The position numbers were made by a program, and so were the translations under genes. The notes under the pieces were generated by a model. That model did not search any database. It was given only the letters and a program-made list of their open reading frames with translations, and was not told where the DNA came from. From positions 1,364,001 through 1,428,000 of the forward strand of contig NC_060019.1 in the NCBI RefSeq assembly GCF_021134715.1: 64,000 nt of DNA. The letters are read 5' to 3'. This DNA comes from Daphnia pulex. Lineage: Eukaryota; Arthropoda; Branchiopoda; Diplostraca; Daphniidae. This document shows, piece by piece, positions 49,584 to 60,862 of the stretch (position 1 is the stretch's first letter; each line of letters starts with the position of its first letter).

Positions 49584-49742
49584 TAGTCCGCGAAGAGCAG
49601 CTCCACGGCTTCGCCACAGCACCCATACAACACGACGGAACTTGACTATGCAATCAAGAAGGCTCAACTGAATCAAATGAGTAAACCAATGGTAACGGCA
49701 GCAGACTCAGAACTACTTGCCTATACCTCAGTACACATTTAA
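49584..49742 (+). other. short open segment, unknown
   Basis: An open frame without ATG reads SAKSSSTASPQHPYNTTEL then YAIKKAQLNQMSKPM and stops at 49740-49742. It could be a relic exon. I recognise no family. Confidence 0.2.
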
Positions 49743-49916
49743 TTCGCCTTTTTACGACTAAGGAATATTGGACCGATCCCAATATCGACGAAAAGTCCCT
49801 TTGCCACTCGCCAGTTTTCCCTCTCCAGCACGGAGGAATGGATTTAATTAATGGCCATTACAGTGGTGGTAATAGAGTGTTTAATTAACATGCCTTTTTT
49901 TCACATGGAAATTTTT

Positions 49917-49990
49917 TAGACTTTGTCGAGGTTTGAACCATCGACGCATGTTGTAGCAATTCAACTTGCTAACCACTGCAGTATTTGACC
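49917..49990 (-). repeat. tRNA-like element (possible SINE head)
   Basis: On the - strand an A-box-like CTGCAGTGGTTAGCA is followed about 30 bp later by a B-box-like GGTTCAAACC flanked by GTCGA and TCGAC. The acceptor and anticodon arms do not pair properly, so this is not a functional tRNA. It resembles a tRNA pseudogene or the tRNA-derived head of a SINE. No second copy was noticed in the window. Confidence 0.35.
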
Positions 49991-50384
49991 TTATGTATAA
50001 TAGCAAATTGTAAGTAATTGTTCGTTAAAAAAGTTCTTACTTTTTTCAATACGTTAAAAAATTATTCAATTATTTTTTTAAACAGCATTGTTGTTGAACA
50101 GCCAATGTTTACATTGACTTCCAGAGTACAATGAACGTCATAAAGGACGAAGTCAGCGCTGCTGACCCGAATTTTGTACCGAGACCAATATAAAAAACTC
50201 AACTGGAAAAGGTGAGCATTGCTAGAAATGATATACTGACCACGACGACTTTAGCTCGCTATATACAAGAGGTACGACAGGCATTTCTCGGTTCTCAAAA
50301 ATCTGTGCGAGTGTATAAGCGAGGACGATACTAACCACCAGAGCACACTGGCTGAGTGACGTTTTGTAGGAGCCACGATAAATT

Positions 50385-50812
50385 CTAATGGATAAACAAC
50401 ATAACATAATGATTTTCCAAGTGATAAGACTTTATCAAGTGATGACACACCTCCATTGCAAAGACGCGACAAGAGGCTTTTCGCAACGCCAGCTCCATGG
50501 AAGTCCGAAGAGAGTCAAGATCATGACGCTGAGCAACAAAATCTAACACCGGCAATGTCGATTGTGTTATTGCCGCATGGTCATCGTGAGATCCGGACAT
50601 TAACTTAACGGTATCTTGGAGTGCTTTAGAGGGTGAACGCAATATAGCGCTAAACCTCCGTCGATTCCTTATTCATCGGCCCTGCTGGTTCGTCTCCGCT
50701 GAGATACTCCAGTGACAGAACCGTCTGGCTCTTGAGATGATCTCAGGTGTTGGGCAAGTGGCTGTGTAATCATGGAGACCGATCGATGTAACTGCCGGCC
50801 GGCCGAATCCAT
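50385..50812 (-). pseudogene. frameshifted ORF, unknown protein
   Basis: An ATG at 50812 opens a 47-codon frame (starts MDSAGRQLHRSVSMITQ) that stops at 50669. The adjacent frame then continues with protein-like sequence (RRRFSAILRSPSKALQD, then TVKLMSGSHDD, then RTSMELALRKASCRVFA) to about 50400. A single frame break near 50670 would join the two. It may be a degraded mobile-element or orphan gene. No family is recognised. Confidence 0.35.
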
Positions 50813-51163
50813 CGCAAATTTCTTTTATGCCTCGACAAGGATCCATCTTTTAAAATAGAAAACTGTCAAGCACAAAATCATTTAAAAATTTATCACTTGA
50901 TATGTAATACTTCAAATGAATTTTCCACTTCACCATCGCCGAAATTGACTTCGTTGTTGGACAGCTGAGGGCTTTTTGAACCTTATTCTGTGGAAAAGAA
51001 AACGGAACGTTTCGTTTTCAATTCGAGTTGGACGTTTAATAAAACACTTCCGCCATAGTCTTGTTCTTTTTTTCATTTCAATATATACCGGTTCAAAACA
51101 GATTCCCATACGAAAACAATAAAAAAAAACATGGTCTTATATTTAGACCTCGATTTAGACTGC

Positions 51164-51169
51164 TTTATT
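51164..51169 (-). terminator. poly(A) signal of the LRR gene
   Basis: AATAAA on the - strand, about 340 bp after the LRR gene stop codon. Confidence 0.45.
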
Positions 51170-51507
51170 GTTGAAAACAAAACAAGTCGGCTATGTTGAA
51201 TGTGACGAGATCGAGCAAAATATATTTTTTTCTCGATTTGGCGAATACACGATCGACGAGTCTTTTTGTCCGGCAAGATTTTTTGGTTATTCGGGGCGAT
51301 CAGGAAGATTGCCTGCTCGGTATTCGGGTGTACGAATTAAGAAATATTCATACTCTACGAATTCTAAATATAGCTGTTCATATAGTCCGTATGTATGGCG
51401 TAATGAAGGGAATTCAAGAGAACAAGAAGGAAATTTTTTTCATGTCATCTGTATTGCTCCACATTTCTTCGACACAAGTAATAACCCAATAATTAAAAAC
51501 ACGAAAT

Positions 51508-53198
51508 TTATACGTTAATGTTAATATGTTCATTACCAAAACTCTTAAAGTCTATATTCAATTCCCAATTTTGATCACAAGCAATTTTTTGCCATTCAAA
51601 TACGTTATCGCCAGTTACCTTTTCACAAAAATAGATGCTTAATTTTTTAAAAATATTGTTTTTTATCGCTAGTTCATCTAATCCCTGTTTTGTCACTAAA
51701 TGACAGGATTCTATACGTAATAACTTCAGATTTTTTAAGAAGCCGTTTGCCATTACGTTTTGTAACAAATCGTCAGTGAGCGCGTCACAAAAATCTATGT
51801 CAACGCTCTCTAGTAAAGGACTAGATAGTAAATCAAATAAAATGTCATTTGAAAGATTGTAGCCGCACCGTAGAACCTTGAGATCTTTAAAATAAACTCG
51901 ACCTTTTTCATTACGCAATTCAATTACTTCCTTTTCAGACAAGACACTTAAACTTTGGCATTGATTTTCGAAGGCCAAGGCCATTAAATTGGGACAAAAT
52001 TTGACGATGGTCCAAAGGTCAACAAATTGGAAGTATGAAAGGTAAAGAACTTTTAATGAACTTCCGATTACCTTCAGCACTGGAACAAGGCCCTTGTCAA
52101 AGGTTATTTCTCTTCCATTATTACTTTGGTGATGAAAAACGAGTTTGAGAATCTGTAGGTTCTTCAAACTCGTTAGGCAAAACAGATCAGTATCTGTTAA
52201 TCCCACTTTAACTTCAATAATCATTTCGAAAAGCGATGGGCAATATCGCACCACTGATCCAAGTTGACCGCTTGTATATACTCCAGCAGAGTGAATGGCT
52301 AGACGAGTGAATGAACTATTTTTGTGTGGTTGAGCTTGCGCCGCTGACTGAGCCATTTCCACTATGACATCAAAGGTGCTGCCATTCGCGACGACCTTCA
52401 AGGCTGGAAAATTCTCCACAGCCATTTTTATTCCTCTATTTGTTATAGCAGCGCAGTTTACCAACAATTCTTCAAGAGTCTTGCTCAGCTCGGTCGGTTT
52501 GCTAATTAACCATTCAATACCAGTGTCCGTCAATTTACTGCAACCGTTAATATCCAATATCCTATTTGAAATAAAAATAAAACAAAACAACAAATAAACA
52601 TATTATGCTTAATAAAAATCTAAATAAGGATAAATTAAAAAAAAATACCTTAAGTTTTTACACCAAGTCCCTATGATTTTGAAACAAGAATTATCAATAT
52701 TAGAATAACGCAATACCAAAACTTGCAGTTTTTCAAGCTTGGGGAAGAAATTCAAGTACTGTTCGTAATTATAGCGGTACCAAGTGGGAACAATTAACTT
52801 TTGAAGTTCGGCTGTAATGAGATATCCGATGTTGAAATTTTTCATCGTTTTCAGATATTTTTTATCAGAAAGAGAGATGATGATGGCCTCTAACACAACA
52901 GTGGCTAGAGATATTTCATCAATTTACGTACATACAAAGTTTACGAAGAAAAATTATTATTAGGATTGAAAAATGAAAGTAAGTGTCATTGGTATCATCG
53001 CAACTTACGTATTGTTTGAAAAGGACTGATTCTGGACTCGCTGTCAGTTATTACCATTAGCTGAATCGACCATGGACTACCCGTCCATGTTTTGAAATGC
53101 TTAGCATTAACTGGAATTAGTGGAATGTTGCATTTAAATTTGCAAACACAGTCAATACACTGCGAAAAAAGTGAGACTACAGGCTTCACTTTAGGCAT
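51508..53198 (-). CDS. leucine-rich repeat protein (F-box/LRR or AMN1 type)
   Basis: Predicted 499 aa from three exons on the - strand: 53198-53009, 52904-52649, 52561-51508. Donors are GTAAGT and GTATTT; acceptors are CTCTAG and AAATAG; phases agree. The start is the ATG of MPKVKPVVS; an in-frame upstream ATG at 53306 is possible but less likely. The body is a horseshoe of cysteine-containing LRRs typical of SCF substrate receptors and AMN1, for example LRILDINGCSKLTDTGI, LESVDIDFCDALTDDLL, LKLLRIESCHLVTKQGL and FKKLSIYFCEKVTGDNV. I cannot see a clear F-box in the N-terminal 60 residues, so a role as an E3 adaptor is inference. An AATAAA on the - strand (51169-51164) suggests a 3' UTR of about 350 bp; the open frames on the + strand at 51168-51518 overlap it. 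Confidence 0.8.
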
Positions 53199-53309
53199 CT
53201 TGTAATATCTGAAATTTTTTTCAAATTCAAAGAACAATACAACTTTAATATATTCAGATGAATTATTAGGTTTCGTAGAGACTGAAGGACACAACACGTT
53301 AAGCAATAA

Positions 53310-54030
53310 GTAAAAGCAATGAATGACACAAGTTGAATACAGGAGGAGGACTTTATATAGGTCTGATTTCAGAGGAAGGTGGAGAAATATCTACCTTGGG
53401 CTATCTCCACCTTAGGCTTTACTATTATGAGAACGATCTTATTCGTATTTAAGCGTCATCCTTAAGAAGGTCGTAAGAATGACGCTGATGAAATAAGGGG
53501 ATTAATCCCCAAGTGCACTATTATGATGCAGCAGACACTGCTTAAAAAACAAAATCATTTACTTATTCCGGCCTTAACATATCTCACGAAGATTTAATGA
53601 CGTTACATCCTCCTATATTCTATCTGTCTACAAATACACTGTGTAAGAAAATGCAGCTTAAACATATTTTACCTTTTTATGAACTGCCAGAAAGTCTTTT
53701 TCGTTTCTGTCGACCGTCGACGATCTGCCCGGATAGACGACACTGAGGGGAGTGGCCTCTGCGGCGCAGCAAACACGCAGGCCACTGGTACAACCGCTCG
53801 GTTGAGCAACTTCTTTTCTGAGAACTTAAAAGTTGGTTAAAAGACACTCGAAAGTCAAAAACACACAAACTTAATCAAATGCGAAACGAAACGGAGTGGA
53901 AATTAGTTTATTACAACATCAAATGGAATGAAAAGCAGACATGATTATCTATATTCTATGAACCTCAATGTCAATGAGTCAGCCAGAGCGTACACAAAGA
54001 TTTTTATTCCATAGATTAAATTTCCGAATT
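53310..54030. other. intergenic, nothing clear
   Basis: Between the LRR gene and the highwire-like gene I see no gene. A - strand open frame at 53868-53677 (QWPACLLRRRGHSPQCRL) has no recognisable feature. Confidence 0.5.
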
Positions 54031-54034
54031 ATTC

Positions 54035-54040
54035 TTTATT
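54035..54040 (-). terminator. poly(A) signal of the highwire-like gene
   Basis: AATAAA on the - strand, about 80 bp after the stop codon at 54118. Confidence 0.5.
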
Positions 54041-54117
54041 ACTTTTTGCGCAACAAAAATGTGGCGGGAATTAATTTTTTCGAGTGATCCATGAATGGCA
54101 GCCTGAGGTAGTTCAGG

Positions 54118-57100
54118 CTAAAATGTGTGGGCATTGTGACACATACCGCATCCAAGAGCGAACTCTTCTCCAGTAGGTGGATGGACGAGATGGAGTGGAC
54201 ATTCATCCCCATCTAGCTGACGACCCCGCGGTCCTGTAAAAATAGTTTTAAAGTTGAATGAAATTGAAAAGACTGAAAGACAGCTATTAATAATACAAAC
54301 CGGCAGGACATTTAGGCAAAGCATGTTTTGGCATTTCCGTGACATGGCGATAATCCTCGTGACAGGCATTGCAAAAATGAGTTGTTCCGAAGCAGAAAAA
54401 GACAGCCACTGAACAGCAATAACGGCACTTGTACTCGAGGTAATCAGCACCATGGCGGTGACACATTTGTGCTCTTGAAACATCGCTGCAACCGCCACAC
54501 ACAAGTTCCGACGGATTGAATGAATCACCACCACCACCTACTCCTTCGACGGCCAATCCTTGCTCACAACGAGCTTCTCCGCCGTAATAGGCCTTAGAAA
54601 ATGACAAATGAAATTGACCATCCACCTACAGCTACCAAATGTAATGTTAACATACCTTGTTACATCTGAAGCAAACGTAATATGCGTAGCGTTCCATGGC
54701 ATATCCTTCGGCATTCTGGAAAAATGGATTTCCAGGCAATGAAATGGCTTCAGTTTGGTGGAGACCTTCGTACTCGAGTCTCATCAAAGCTTTGCGCTTG
54801 ACGTCTTCAAAAAGCTCACGTATCGGAATTGACAAATCATCCAGGAACTCATTTCGTAATTCAGCCTAAAATAACATGGAATTATCAGACTCAAGCTTAT
54901 AGCACCTAGACTATCAGGAAAAATGAAAAATACCTTGCAAATAGGACAACGAGAAAAGCTGAAGGTGATGCGCGACCCAGGCCACTTCTTTGATAGAACT
55001 GAACGACAGCATTGGGCATGGAAGACGTGTTTGCAACTTAGCTACATGTTTGGGAGATTAATTTCATTATTAGGATTATGATTTGTTTTATTTTTTATTT
55101 TATTACTATTCCTTTTTTAAAAAAATCAAATCAAATGTGTGCACTGATTTATTTTCTAATGTAAGAAGATGACGAACGCAAACCTGTATGGCTGGTGCAG
55201 CAGACAGAGCTTCGGTGAAGCAGATCACGCACATGTCGTCGGCGTCTTGCTTAAGATTTGCTGAATTGCCAGAACAACGAAACAAACAGGGAAGGCATTC
55301 TGATTCACCACGCACTCCCCCGCAAGGGTGGCGGTGGCCACAACCGAGCGTTTTGAGACACGCATTTCGTGAATATTCCTGTTGGTTAAGAAGTCGTTAT
55401 CAGGATGTTATTTCCAATTTAACTCGAAAGAATAGAAAACTAGAAATATATAAGGTCTTACGACGCAATCTGGTTCGCTGCACACATTGATTGTTTGATT
55501 GTCAAACAACGAAGCAGATGCTGACGGAGACATAGCCGAACTACAATAGCGACAAGAAGAGGAGGCCCCGACGCCGCCAATCAAGGAGCCGTGATAATTT
55601 CCACTTTCGTTCGTATAGCGGCAGTGACGTAGACGGAAGAGACGGAAACTCAACCAAAGACTTGAGGTTCCTGGCGTCAGAAAGCGCCAAAATCCAAAAT
55701 AATTTAACGCGACCACATTCCTCGTGAACATCGACTTTGATAGCTTCTTCTTCCTCTTTGCAAACCTGAAAAGCCAACACATTTGCAATTTTTGGTACGA
55801 CATTTGTAATAATTTACTTCAAATTACCTGACGCTGATGGGAGCAAAATTTGCGTGAAAGATGCAGAACTCGATCGCAATCAATACAAAGCGGCCCGCAG
55901 TCGGAACAGACAATTTGTGTCCCCGTCGTCGTGATTGTTACACTGCGGCTAACCGATAAAAAAGAATTCAGAAACATGAACACTTGTCAGTGAAAGATAA
56001 TTTACTTTGTTCACTGCTCCGCGAGCCCACTGTGTTGATGAGAGACGTTCGACGGGCTCGTCTTGCAGTAGGCAAAGGGCAGCCAACGTCAACCACACAG
56101 ATGGTGTTTGCAAGCAATCCAGGGAACTGCGGCGATCTTCATCCAATTTGTAAGCGCAAGAACAGCTTTCGCAATGCCTGCTTTCGTTACAGCTGACCAT
56201 ACTTCAGACAAATTACCCTATTCCCATAAAAGAAACCTTTCAGAATTGAACTGAATTTCTATTAGTTTACTAACAATACCGATGTCATATCTCTAACGAG
56301 CTGGATAATGCTTACACGACGTGGCATGTGGCCTCTCATCCACCAGCGAGATCCAAGTTGACGCTGAGGTGGGCTGTCGGTTGTTGAAGATACTAGCCAT
56401 CGTCACAGAAGAAATGGGATTTATACTAGACGTCTTTATCACGTCCTTTACTTTTTACTTGGATTGTTAACGCTTTGGCGATACATGCCAGAACAACATC
56501 TAAGATTCCGACCCTAGGTAATCAGAATGAAGATTGTCACTTTCTGATTTAAAGTCAAATACAACCAAATTCGGGAATACCTTTCAATTGATCCAGTGGA
56601 ATTGACGAATGCAGAATACCATAATCAGTAGTGAGCAGCACGTCGACGCCAACTAATGAAGCAAAAACAGGAGGGGGTAGCTCAGGCAGCATGCGTCGTA
56701 AAAGAGCGGTTACCTAATTATGAGATTCAACAGATAAACAGAGTTTAATTTAAACTGTTTTAGATGGAAAGCAACACACTGCATTGTGTTGCACTTACCT
56801 GACGTTGGATTCGAGGTGAACCGGTCTGAAGCAAGCTCAACAAATTGGCCGGTAAAGTAGACTGTTGCGAGATGTAGGTTCGACCGACTCTACTTCCGCT
56901 CAAGGCGAGTACCTACGCAAATGAATCGAAATTAATAAAACGATTCGCATGGTGACGATTATAGTATTGAAGATCGTAGATCATCTTGAGTAGACAAAAA
57001 TAAATCAAGGTCATTTAGACCACTAGCGATTACGCACCAGGGATTTAGAAAATGCATGCAAAATTGACAAGTATGTTCAACACAAACAGGAAAGCAATCC

Positions 57101-58241
57101 GATAAGTGATAACAAAATGGGGGAAAAAATAGAGATCTAGTTTTAAAAAGAGATAAGAAACTTGGGTATCTTGCACACGCTGGAACAGGATCGTAGTCCT
57201 AAAGGCTAAAAAGGCAGAACCGCCTTTTGTACCCTGTGAATGTTGTCCCTTGCAATCAGCACTTAAGTAATTTTTCAATCTATCCAAATTCAAAACGGAA
57301 CTCTTAATAGCCCCAAAATGGTCAGGAATAAGCAAAGGATCAACAACCGTCCTACCCAGAATTTCAAGAAGGTGCGAACTGCTGCTGGTATTTTACGATA
57401 GCTTGACCTGGCTTGGCTTGGCAGGCTTGGCAAGGCTCTCTGCTCAGGGCTTCGACATGTGAAGTAGCCTACAGGCGAGGCGAGTACAGGCCATGGTCAG
57501 GGCAAAGCGGGAGCGCCGGGCACGATTTCATAACCTGCCACCTGGTAGTGGAGTTTGAAAGACATGTAATTTTATTATCGGCCAACAGATGGCACTATTG
57601 CTAAATCATTTACACGGACAACAAAACACAGAATATCAATCAAATCAATTTTGATTTCGCTAGCTTCTCGATTATCAAGCTCCTAAACAAGTTAACAAGT
57701 TCAGAGGTTTCCATTGATAGAAAAATGAGTCCACTCAACTTACAATCAAGCACAACGTGTCCGTCAGGCTGATCATAATGACGGAAATCAAATCGAGCGG
57801 AGCCGAAGCGACGGACAGTTGATCCATTTTGGCGGATTTAAATAAAAAGACTTGAAAGGACTACTGTGTTGGACTGAGGAAGGCGAGGTGACGTCCATCA
57901 TGTTGTCCCAAACGAACGACGGCTGTGACAGGGACGTCAGCCATTCAGTGGCTTCCGTTTCAGAAGCGGCGGCCAAAAATTAAGACTTCTCCTCGCGGAA
58001 TCGATGCGTCGACAGTGTGCGGTCGACGAGCATTGAAATTCCGGTCGTATCCTTTGCACTCCTCCACGCTGAGAGAAGCCGTGTGTGCTTCAAACAACGA
58101 TTTTCTTGGAATTTTTTCTTTCCTAGAGTTCAATAGAATATTATTAAATCAATTGACTTAGGTTTTAAATTCACCCGCAGAGTATAAGTGGCGCCACCGA
58201 CCACTTCACTGTTGCGCAAACAGATTTATTATTTTCATTTC
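54118..58241 (-). pseudogene. MYCBP2/Highwire-like E3 ligase, C-terminal part, 5'-truncated with frame breaks
   Basis: Thirteen exons on the - strand cover about 788 residues of the C terminus of PAM/Highwire/RPM-1, an E3 ligase of over 4,000 aa. Exons: 58241-58175, 58122-57744, 56912-56799, 56713-56581, 56392-56280, 56217-56006, 55948-55828, 55765-55462, 55378-55184, 55041-54934, 54865-54656, 54592-54301, 54233-54118. Recognisable parts are VWLTLAALCLL, CNNHDDG, VDVHEECGRVK, the RING (DDMCVICFTEALSAAPAIQ to CPICK) and the cysteine-relay region. Both cysteines equivalent to the relay pair seem kept (FCNACH and ALGCG). Four upstream exons are damaged: each needs single-base changes in short homopolymers to stay open (near 57975, 57827, 56150, 55920, 55640). 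No exon is found upstream of 58241. It is either a truncated duplicate pseudogene or a real gene with sequence errors and a missing 5' end. The last five exons are fully open. Confidence 0.75.
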
Positions 58242-58517
58242 CTGATAAGAAAACTAAAATAATTACTTTAGAATAATTTTATTTACGTGAAAGTTGTTGA
58301 AATAGATTCGTAAAAATATAAACTTTAATAAAATAGGCCTAATGATTAAAAATGATTAAAATTGAAGTTAAATTAACAAAACTTGAAAAATGAGAGAAAA
58401 TTGCGTGCTGCGAACAACGAATGCATTGCACAAGTCTATGAAGGGGAGAGCCCATTTCAGACTGAATTCACTTTGCACCGTTTGCAAAACTCCTGAAAAC
58501 TATACCAAAATTCAAAA

Positions 58518-59183
58518 ATGGAAAGTCTTTATTTTCTCTTTGAATGTTTGTCTCTGTCGAAGAAGCGAAAGCGTACCTTCGAGTACGAAGATGAGGGAAT
58601 TCAACACCGCAGACCCAAACGATTTAGTTTGACCAAAACATCCGAGTCAAATGTTATTGGGTTGCAGAATATTGGAGAGAAGATTCGCCTCGAAAGATCC
58701 AACAAACTCCCGAAAATGGACGAAGGTGTCAGTCCCCTCTTGAAAGGTAACGGAATGGAAGTTGATGAAGACGTCGAGGAGATTGGGCGTAACTTGCCAC
58801 GAGACAAATCGAACAATCGCCAACGTCGCATCGCTACTAATCCCGAACCGAATCAGCACCTGTCCGTCCGGAACACCAACCGATTCAAGACCTTACCAAC
58901 TGGCAGCAACCGAAAAGGACACCAGACCCGTCAACCCGATCGCGGAAACCGTTTGAAGAACTTATTGGTCGTGAACTCGTCCGACCGCGGCCGGATCGTG
59001 GAATTGACGGGAATTGGGTCCAAACCGAACGTGACTGCTGGGGAGGGTGGAGATCTCAGGTACCTTCTGGATTTAAAGCGAAAAGAAAAAGTCGAGGGAG
59101 TTCAGCAGGACCTCAGGTCATTTTTGGATTCACGGCGTAGAGGAAAATTTCCTCACTCTAACAAACCGCCAGAATATCTCTAG
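58518..59183 (+). CDS. basic protein of unknown function (221 aa)
   Basis: A single open exon starts at an ATG in good context (AAAATGG) with an in-frame stop just upstream. The protein is strongly basic and hydrophilic after the first 12 residues. A KKRKR run near residue 15 looks like a nuclear localisation signal. The C-terminal third has two related motifs, GDLRYLLDLKRKEK and QDLRSFLDSRRRGK, about 20 residues apart. No known domain is recognised. It lies head-to-head with the truncated highwire-like gene, about 280 bp apart, so it may use a promoter created at that breakpoint. An alternative frame (58390-58632) is shorter and less convincing. AATAAA follows at 59444-59449. Confidence 0.55.
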   Translation: MESLYFLFECLSLSKKRKRTFEYEDEGIQHRRPKRFSLTKTSESNVIGLQNIGEKIRLERSNKLPKMDEGVSPLLKGNGMEVDEDVEEIGRNLPRDKSNNRQRRIATNPEPNQHLSVRNTNRFKTLPTGSNRKGHQTRQPDRGNRLKNLLVVNSSDRGRIVELTGIGSKPNVTAGEGGDLRYLLDLKRKEKVEGVQQDLRSFLDSRRRGKFPHSNKPPEYL

Positions 59184-59440
59184 TAGATTGGCAGTACCCG
59201 TATGAAGTAATGGACACAAATGAGTTTTCACTCAGGCGATAAACTAAGTCTTATTTTACGGGGAAGTTTCACTGGATCGGATTTGGACGTTGGATTAGCT
59301 TGGATTGGCGTCGTGGATAATTTATCGGAGACTTGGATTTGGAGAAGGATTCGTTGATTGAGTTTTGATTTGCAAAATTTGCATTTTTTTTTCTTTTCTT
59401 TTTCTTTTTTTTTCAAAGCGTCATAAGGCAAGACTGTACA

Positions 59441-59524
59441 TAAAATAAAAATTCATAAAATAAAAACACCATACTTGTCTAATTCATTGCCGTTATGTTT
59501 TAATGTTGTGTCAAGTGTCAACTG
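59441..59524. repeat. dispersed repeat shared with 33401-33480
   Basis: Similar in order and content to the segment inside the decayed kinase copy at 33.4 kb (ATTCATAAAATAAAA, ACTTGTCTA, GTTATGTTTT). Confidence 0.5.
59444..59449 (+). terminator. poly(A) signal after the basic protein gene
   Basis: AATAAA in an A-rich stretch about 260 bp after the stop. It sits in the dispersed repeat shared with 33401-33480. Confidence 0.4.
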
Positions 59525-59529
59525 TTCGA

Positions 59530-60790
59530 AGAAACGATTAATAAATGATTAGTTTCTAACTTTGTCTCGTTCTCCTCGACTGGTCCATTTCAGAGAATAG
59601 GGGATTTTAAATTCACCTTTGATGGAATTTGGAAATACCCAAACCCAATGGGTTCATGCAACAACTCACGGGTTTACTGATTATTACAATTAACTTTCGA
59701 TAAAGTATATCTAACTAAACCAACATCTCGGATCAACCTACGTTTTTAAATATAAATACGGGACAATTTGTTTGATAATGCAGATAGCTACTCGAGCTAA
59801 TGGAAGGAATTTCCAACAAAGCAATTTTGTCAAACGAAGGACAATGTTCCAGCTTTAGATTTGTATCATTTAGACAAGAATAGAACAAGACTTTTCTTCA
59901 GCTGTTTCTATTGACCCTAGTCTTTTGCCATAGGTCAGTGTTGTTCCGACGTTGCTGAGAGACGGCGATTTATAAGGTAGGCTAGTGATTAGAATAAGAC
60001 CGTTTTTTTAGAACCTAATTTATAATTTGCTTCTTTGTAACGTTTTACTAATCGATGCATGCATAAAATTTTTGCTAAACGATACGTCGATCCCTTGCTG
60101 GAACTTGGATGCAAAATGCTATTGTTTCTCTACAGTAGAGGCGTAAAAATATTCCTGCACTTTAATGTGGAAAAGGTCACGATGAAGGAAAGTTAATTGT
60201 TATAAACGCAGATAGAACCTGCCTAAAAGGACAGGCCGACAGGCTTTCATACGGCAAGATAGGGAGAGAGTCTAGACCTTTAGTTAGGGTAAAACATAAT
60301 ACACAATTAATGAAATACTTGACAGCTGTCCAAAAAATAGATTCGAGATTACATTAAAAATAGTTGGCAAAATGGCTTAAGTTCAACCTCGGACATAAAA
60401 ACTGACTAATATTACTATTAGGTCCAAGGTTGGCCCTGAGACTTGGAAACTATGTTGGGAGCACTCCAATTATACCTCTTTCCCCTGGAAGTGTTCCCGG
60501 CTCTTAGTTCTCTTTTATGCTCGCAATTTCGTCGTTTAACCGCTGCAACTTTCGGGGATATTTCCGATAGGGGGAGTTAACGGGAGTGGCTGGTTACAAG
60601 TAGGCCTGAATGAGTCAAATAGCCCCAAAATAGCCATAGCAAAAGCTGCGGCCGGACCTCTCAAGAATAGCCATTTTGGCTACAAGCCCAAAGTGGACGC
60701 CTGAACGTAACGTGATTCCATTTGAACACTGTGCCGCGTGTCACCATGCTGCGCTTCTCATTTCTTTTCATTACAACCAGCAATATTCTT
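59530..60790. other. intergenic, nothing clear
   Basis: No gene or RNA seen. The last 100 bp are similar to the upstream flank of gene A (TGCTGCGCTTCTCATT, then ATTACAACCAGCAAT). Confidence 0.5.
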
Positions 60791-60797
60791 ATTTAAC

Positions 60798-60862
60798 TCA
60801 GTTCAAAAAGTGAATTACCTCCCTGGAAACAACGGCGCAGTGTATGAAGTATCATTGGAGAA
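60798..60862 (+). promoter_or_regulatory. conserved 5' flank of gene D with initiator-like TCAGTT
   Basis: TCAGTT at 60798-60803 fits the arthropod initiator and starts the block shared with gene A (GTTCAAAAAGTGAATTA, CTGGAAACAACGGCG). Confidence 0.5.

Larger units (their letters stand above)
47030..49590. other. degraded intergenic region with exon-like relics
   Basis: No complete gene is seen. One exon-like segment on the + strand (about 48744-48847) follows a strong acceptor (TTTTTCCCTAG) and ends at a GTATGT donor. It reads HSNQISQDIAKPNQF then SVKHGQTVTVLSG, vaguely SH3-like, but I cannot assign it. Other open stretches (48278-48520, 49051-49239) have no recognisable features. Confidence 0.4.

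Noticed and set aside
51168..51518. + strand open frames next to the LRR gene
   Set aside because: They overlap the probable 3' UTR of the LRR gene, two frames are open at once and neither has a recognised motif.
57744..57827. ATG at 57827 as the true start of the highwire-like gene
   Set aside because: Family-like coding sequence continues upstream to 58241 in adjoining frames. The ATG is internal and only appears first because of a frame break.
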